Positions 6,744 to 8,340 of a DNA stretch of 8,340 nucleotides are shown piece after piece. The position numbers were made by a program, and so were the translations under genes. The notes below the pieces were generated by a model. It did not search any database and had not been told where the DNA came from. It was given only the letters and a program-made list of their open reading frames with translations. This DNA is from Elusimicrobia bacterium RIFCSPLOWO2_01_FULL_64_13. GTDB taxonomy: Bacteria > Elusimicrobiota > Elusimicrobia > 2-02-FULL-39-32. The stretch's first letter is position 1; each line of letters begins with the position of its first letter. Where the stretch lies: positions 11,208 to 19,547 of the forward strand of contig MGUT01000035.1 of NCBI GenBank assembly GCA_001800095.1, in the 5' to 3' direction.

Positions 6744-8340
6744 TCAATGGTCGTGGAGCGGCGGGGGAAGTATGGGCGGCCGCTGCTTGTCCTCGCGCAC
6801 CCTCTGGAGCTCCACTTCCTCGACCAGGGACCAGGGCGCCACCGAACTGACCGGTATCGTTCCCGATTCCGCCGCGCAGAAAGCGTTCAAAGCTTCGGAG
6901 CCGGAGCCGGTGGCGATGATCTTGTTAACGGTGATCAGGGGCGTGCCCACGATCTCCACTCCCCGGACCCACTTTTCTTCGCCGGTGGCGGCGTCCACCA
7001 GAACGACTTCTTCCGGTGTGCCGCGGAAGGCCTGGTAGCGCCCGCGCCCGGTGAAGGTGTCGCCGGAGCGGGTGCGGCGGATGATCAATCCGTAGGGCTT
7101 TCCTTTTTTCCGGCATTCTTCGAGGAGCATGGCCTTCAGCTTCTCGAAGGGGACCTCACGGGATGATTTTACAAAAAGATTCGACATTCTGCCAATCGGG
7201 TCGCGGCCGAACTGCGCGCGGCCGTGGCCGTTGGACCTCGGGAACCCGGGGATCGGGCGGCGGCTCAAGAGATAATTTTTGAGGACGCCGTTCTCTATCA
7301 GGACCGCCTTTTGCGCGGGGACGCCCTCGTCGTCGTAGGCGTAGGAGCCGTTCAGGTCCGTGTCCCGCCAGCGCGGGACCGTCGGGTCGTCGATGACGGT
7401 GAGGAATTCGGGGATCACCTTCCTGCCGGCCTGGCCCTTGAAGGTCTGTCCTTCGTCCTCGTCCCTCTGGCGCTCGCCTTCGAGCCGGTGTCCCACCGCC
7501 TCGTGGAAGAGGACGCCGGTGGATTCCGGGTCCAGGATGGCGGGACCCGTGTAGGGGTCGGCGGCGGGCGCGGCCCGGAGCTTCTCCAGCTGGGCCGCCA
7601 TTTCCCGGATGGTCGCGGCCAGGGCTTCGGCCCCGGGCAGCCCGGAGATGGACCTGGCGGAAAAGCTCCGGGAGACGTTCAGGTTCATGCCGTCGCCGGT
7701 CTGGGACCGAGCCCAGACATAGACGAAATAGGGGTTGCCTCCCTTGGGCATGGCCAGCCGCGTCCCCTCGGAGTTCACCATCGCCAGGCGGTCCCGGTCC
7801 TCCCTGAAGCTGACGCCGCTGTCGACGACCCAGGGATGGGCCTTGAATCCGGCGGAGGCCTCCGCGAGGATCTTTTTATACGGCCCGATATCCTGGGAGA
7901 GGCCTGCGTCCGGCAGGACGGCCCGGACGGGTTCCTCCCGGGAGAAATCAGCCGTCTTTTCCTTGTCCGGCTCGGTCAGGCGCTTGCCGCGCTTGGCCAG
8001 GGTGTCGTTGACGGCCTGCTTGTAGGCCTGGTCGGTCAGGAGCCAGAGGCGGTGCCTGGCGTCGTCCGGGGACTCGTCCAGGGGGGCGGAATCGGAGAGG
8101 CCGCGGTAGTCCTCCTGGGTGTTGTCCAGGCCGCGGCCGCCGTAGCGCAGCTCGACGTAGAAATAGCGGCTGCGGTTGGAGGAGTCCTGGACCCTGGCGC
8201 CGTGCCTCGCGGAAAAGTTCTCGTCCCTCGAGTCCAGGATCTGGTAGCTCAAAAAGTAGGGGGGGCCGAAATCCTCGAACTTGAGCCGCTTGAGCGAGCG
8301 GGCGAGCTCCTTTTCCATGGCCCGGTAGACGGGCCCCTCC
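6744..8340 (-). CDS. TldD/PmbA-family zinc metallopeptidase, TldD-type (5' end outside window)
   Basis: Member of the TldD/PmbA (peptidase U62) family, whose best known pair, E. coli TldD-TldE, trims unfolded peptides such as the microcin B17 leader and the CcdA antitoxin. Counting from the internal ATG at 8318, the zinc/catalytic motif HEAVGH (HExxxH) is at 272-277 and the likely third ligand, a Cys in the NAFCAAESG segment, is at 481. So this is the catalytic, TldD-like subunit rather than the inactive PmbA/TldE type. The N-terminal part (YFLSYQILD, then a beta-rich FYVELRYGGRG region) and the C-terminal IPVSSVAPWSL and PPILPPP segments are usual for this subgroup. Codons upstream of ATG 8318 remain open to the window edge and read EGPVYRAMEKELARSLK, which looks like normal family sequence, so the true start is probably beyond 8340. 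Its export status and its usual partner cannot be judged from here. It is the first visible gene of the minus-strand operon. Confidence 0.93.
   Translation of the reverse strand, partial: EGPVYRAMEKELARSLKRLKFEDFGPPYFLSYQILDSRDENFSARHGARVQDSSNRSRYFYVELRYGGRGLDNTQEDYRGLSDSAPLDESPDDARHRLWLLTDQAYKQAVNDTLAKRGKRLTEPDKEKTADFSREEPVRAVLPDAGLSQDIGPYKKILAEASAGFKAHPWVVDSGVSFREDRDRLAMVNSEGTRLAMPKGGNPYFVYVWARSQTGDGMNLNVSRSFSARSISGLPGAEALAATIREMAAQLEKLRAAPAADPYTGPAILDPESTGVLFHEAVGHRLEGERQRDEDEGQTFKGQAGRKVIPEFLTVIDDPTVPRWRDTDLNGSYAYDDEGVPAQKAVLIENGVLKNYLLSRRPIPGFPRSNGHGRAQFGRDPIGRMSNLFVKSSREVPFEKLKAMLLEECRKKGKPYGLIIRRTRSGDTFTGRGRYQAFRGTPEEVVLVDAATGEEKWVRGVEIVGTPLITVNKIIATGSGSEALNAFCAAESGTIPVSSVAPWSLVEEVELQRVREDKQRPPILPPPLHDH

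Noticed and set aside
5733..7166. Open frame of 477 codons on the plus strand opposite folD and the TldD-family gene
   Set aside because: It spans three real minus-strand genes, and its Gly/Asp/His-rich product has no recognisable domain. It is a compositional shadow.

Overview
The window is about 8.3 kb of high-GC bacterial DNA, packed almost wall to wall with protein-coding genes. No tRNA, rRNA, CRISPR array, insertion sequence or repeat array was seen. The genes are chromosomal housekeeping and regulatory types, and nothing points to a plasmid, phage or genomic island. The high GC content, TTG/GTG starts, overlapping genes and mixed content suggest an uncultured environmental bacterium. 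The phylum cannot be fixed from this sequence; an Elusimicrobiota-like or similar high-GC Gram-negative lineage is only a guess.

The layout is two convergent gene strings. The left string (+ strand, 2..3624) holds the C-terminal half of a UMF1/Atg22-like major facilitator transporter. It is followed by mnmG (gidA, the tRNA wobble-uridine modification flavoprotein) and then by a predicted secreted GH13-like (alpha-amylase fold) protein that has lost all recognisable catalytic residues. Neighbouring genes overlap by 26 and 44 bases, so they probably share a transcript.

The right string (- strand, 8340 down to 3621) holds a TldD/PmbA-family metallopeptidase whose N-terminus lies beyond the window. 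Then come folD (methylenetetrahydrofolate dehydrogenase/cyclohydrolase), an RpfG-type response regulator with a complete HD-GYP cyclic-di-GMP phosphodiesterase domain, and a 393-residue protein of unknown function. Gaps are 21 and 7 bases, then a 4-base GTGA start/stop overlap, so this is very likely an operon. The two strings meet in one CTAG tetranucleotide that carries both stop codons.

Functionally the genes are not one pathway. FolD and MnmG are both part of one-carbon/tRNA metabolism (MnmG uses methylene-THF made or consumed by FolD), but they sit on opposite strands. The most notable items are the degenerate GH13 pseudo-enzyme, the unknown protein translationally coupled to the HD-GYP regulator, and an MnmG with a shortened helical region and an altered FAD-site signature. 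No gap between genes exceeds about 21 bases, so the promoters and transcription ends of both strings must lie inside coding sequence or outside the window. No clearly new multi-gene system was found.
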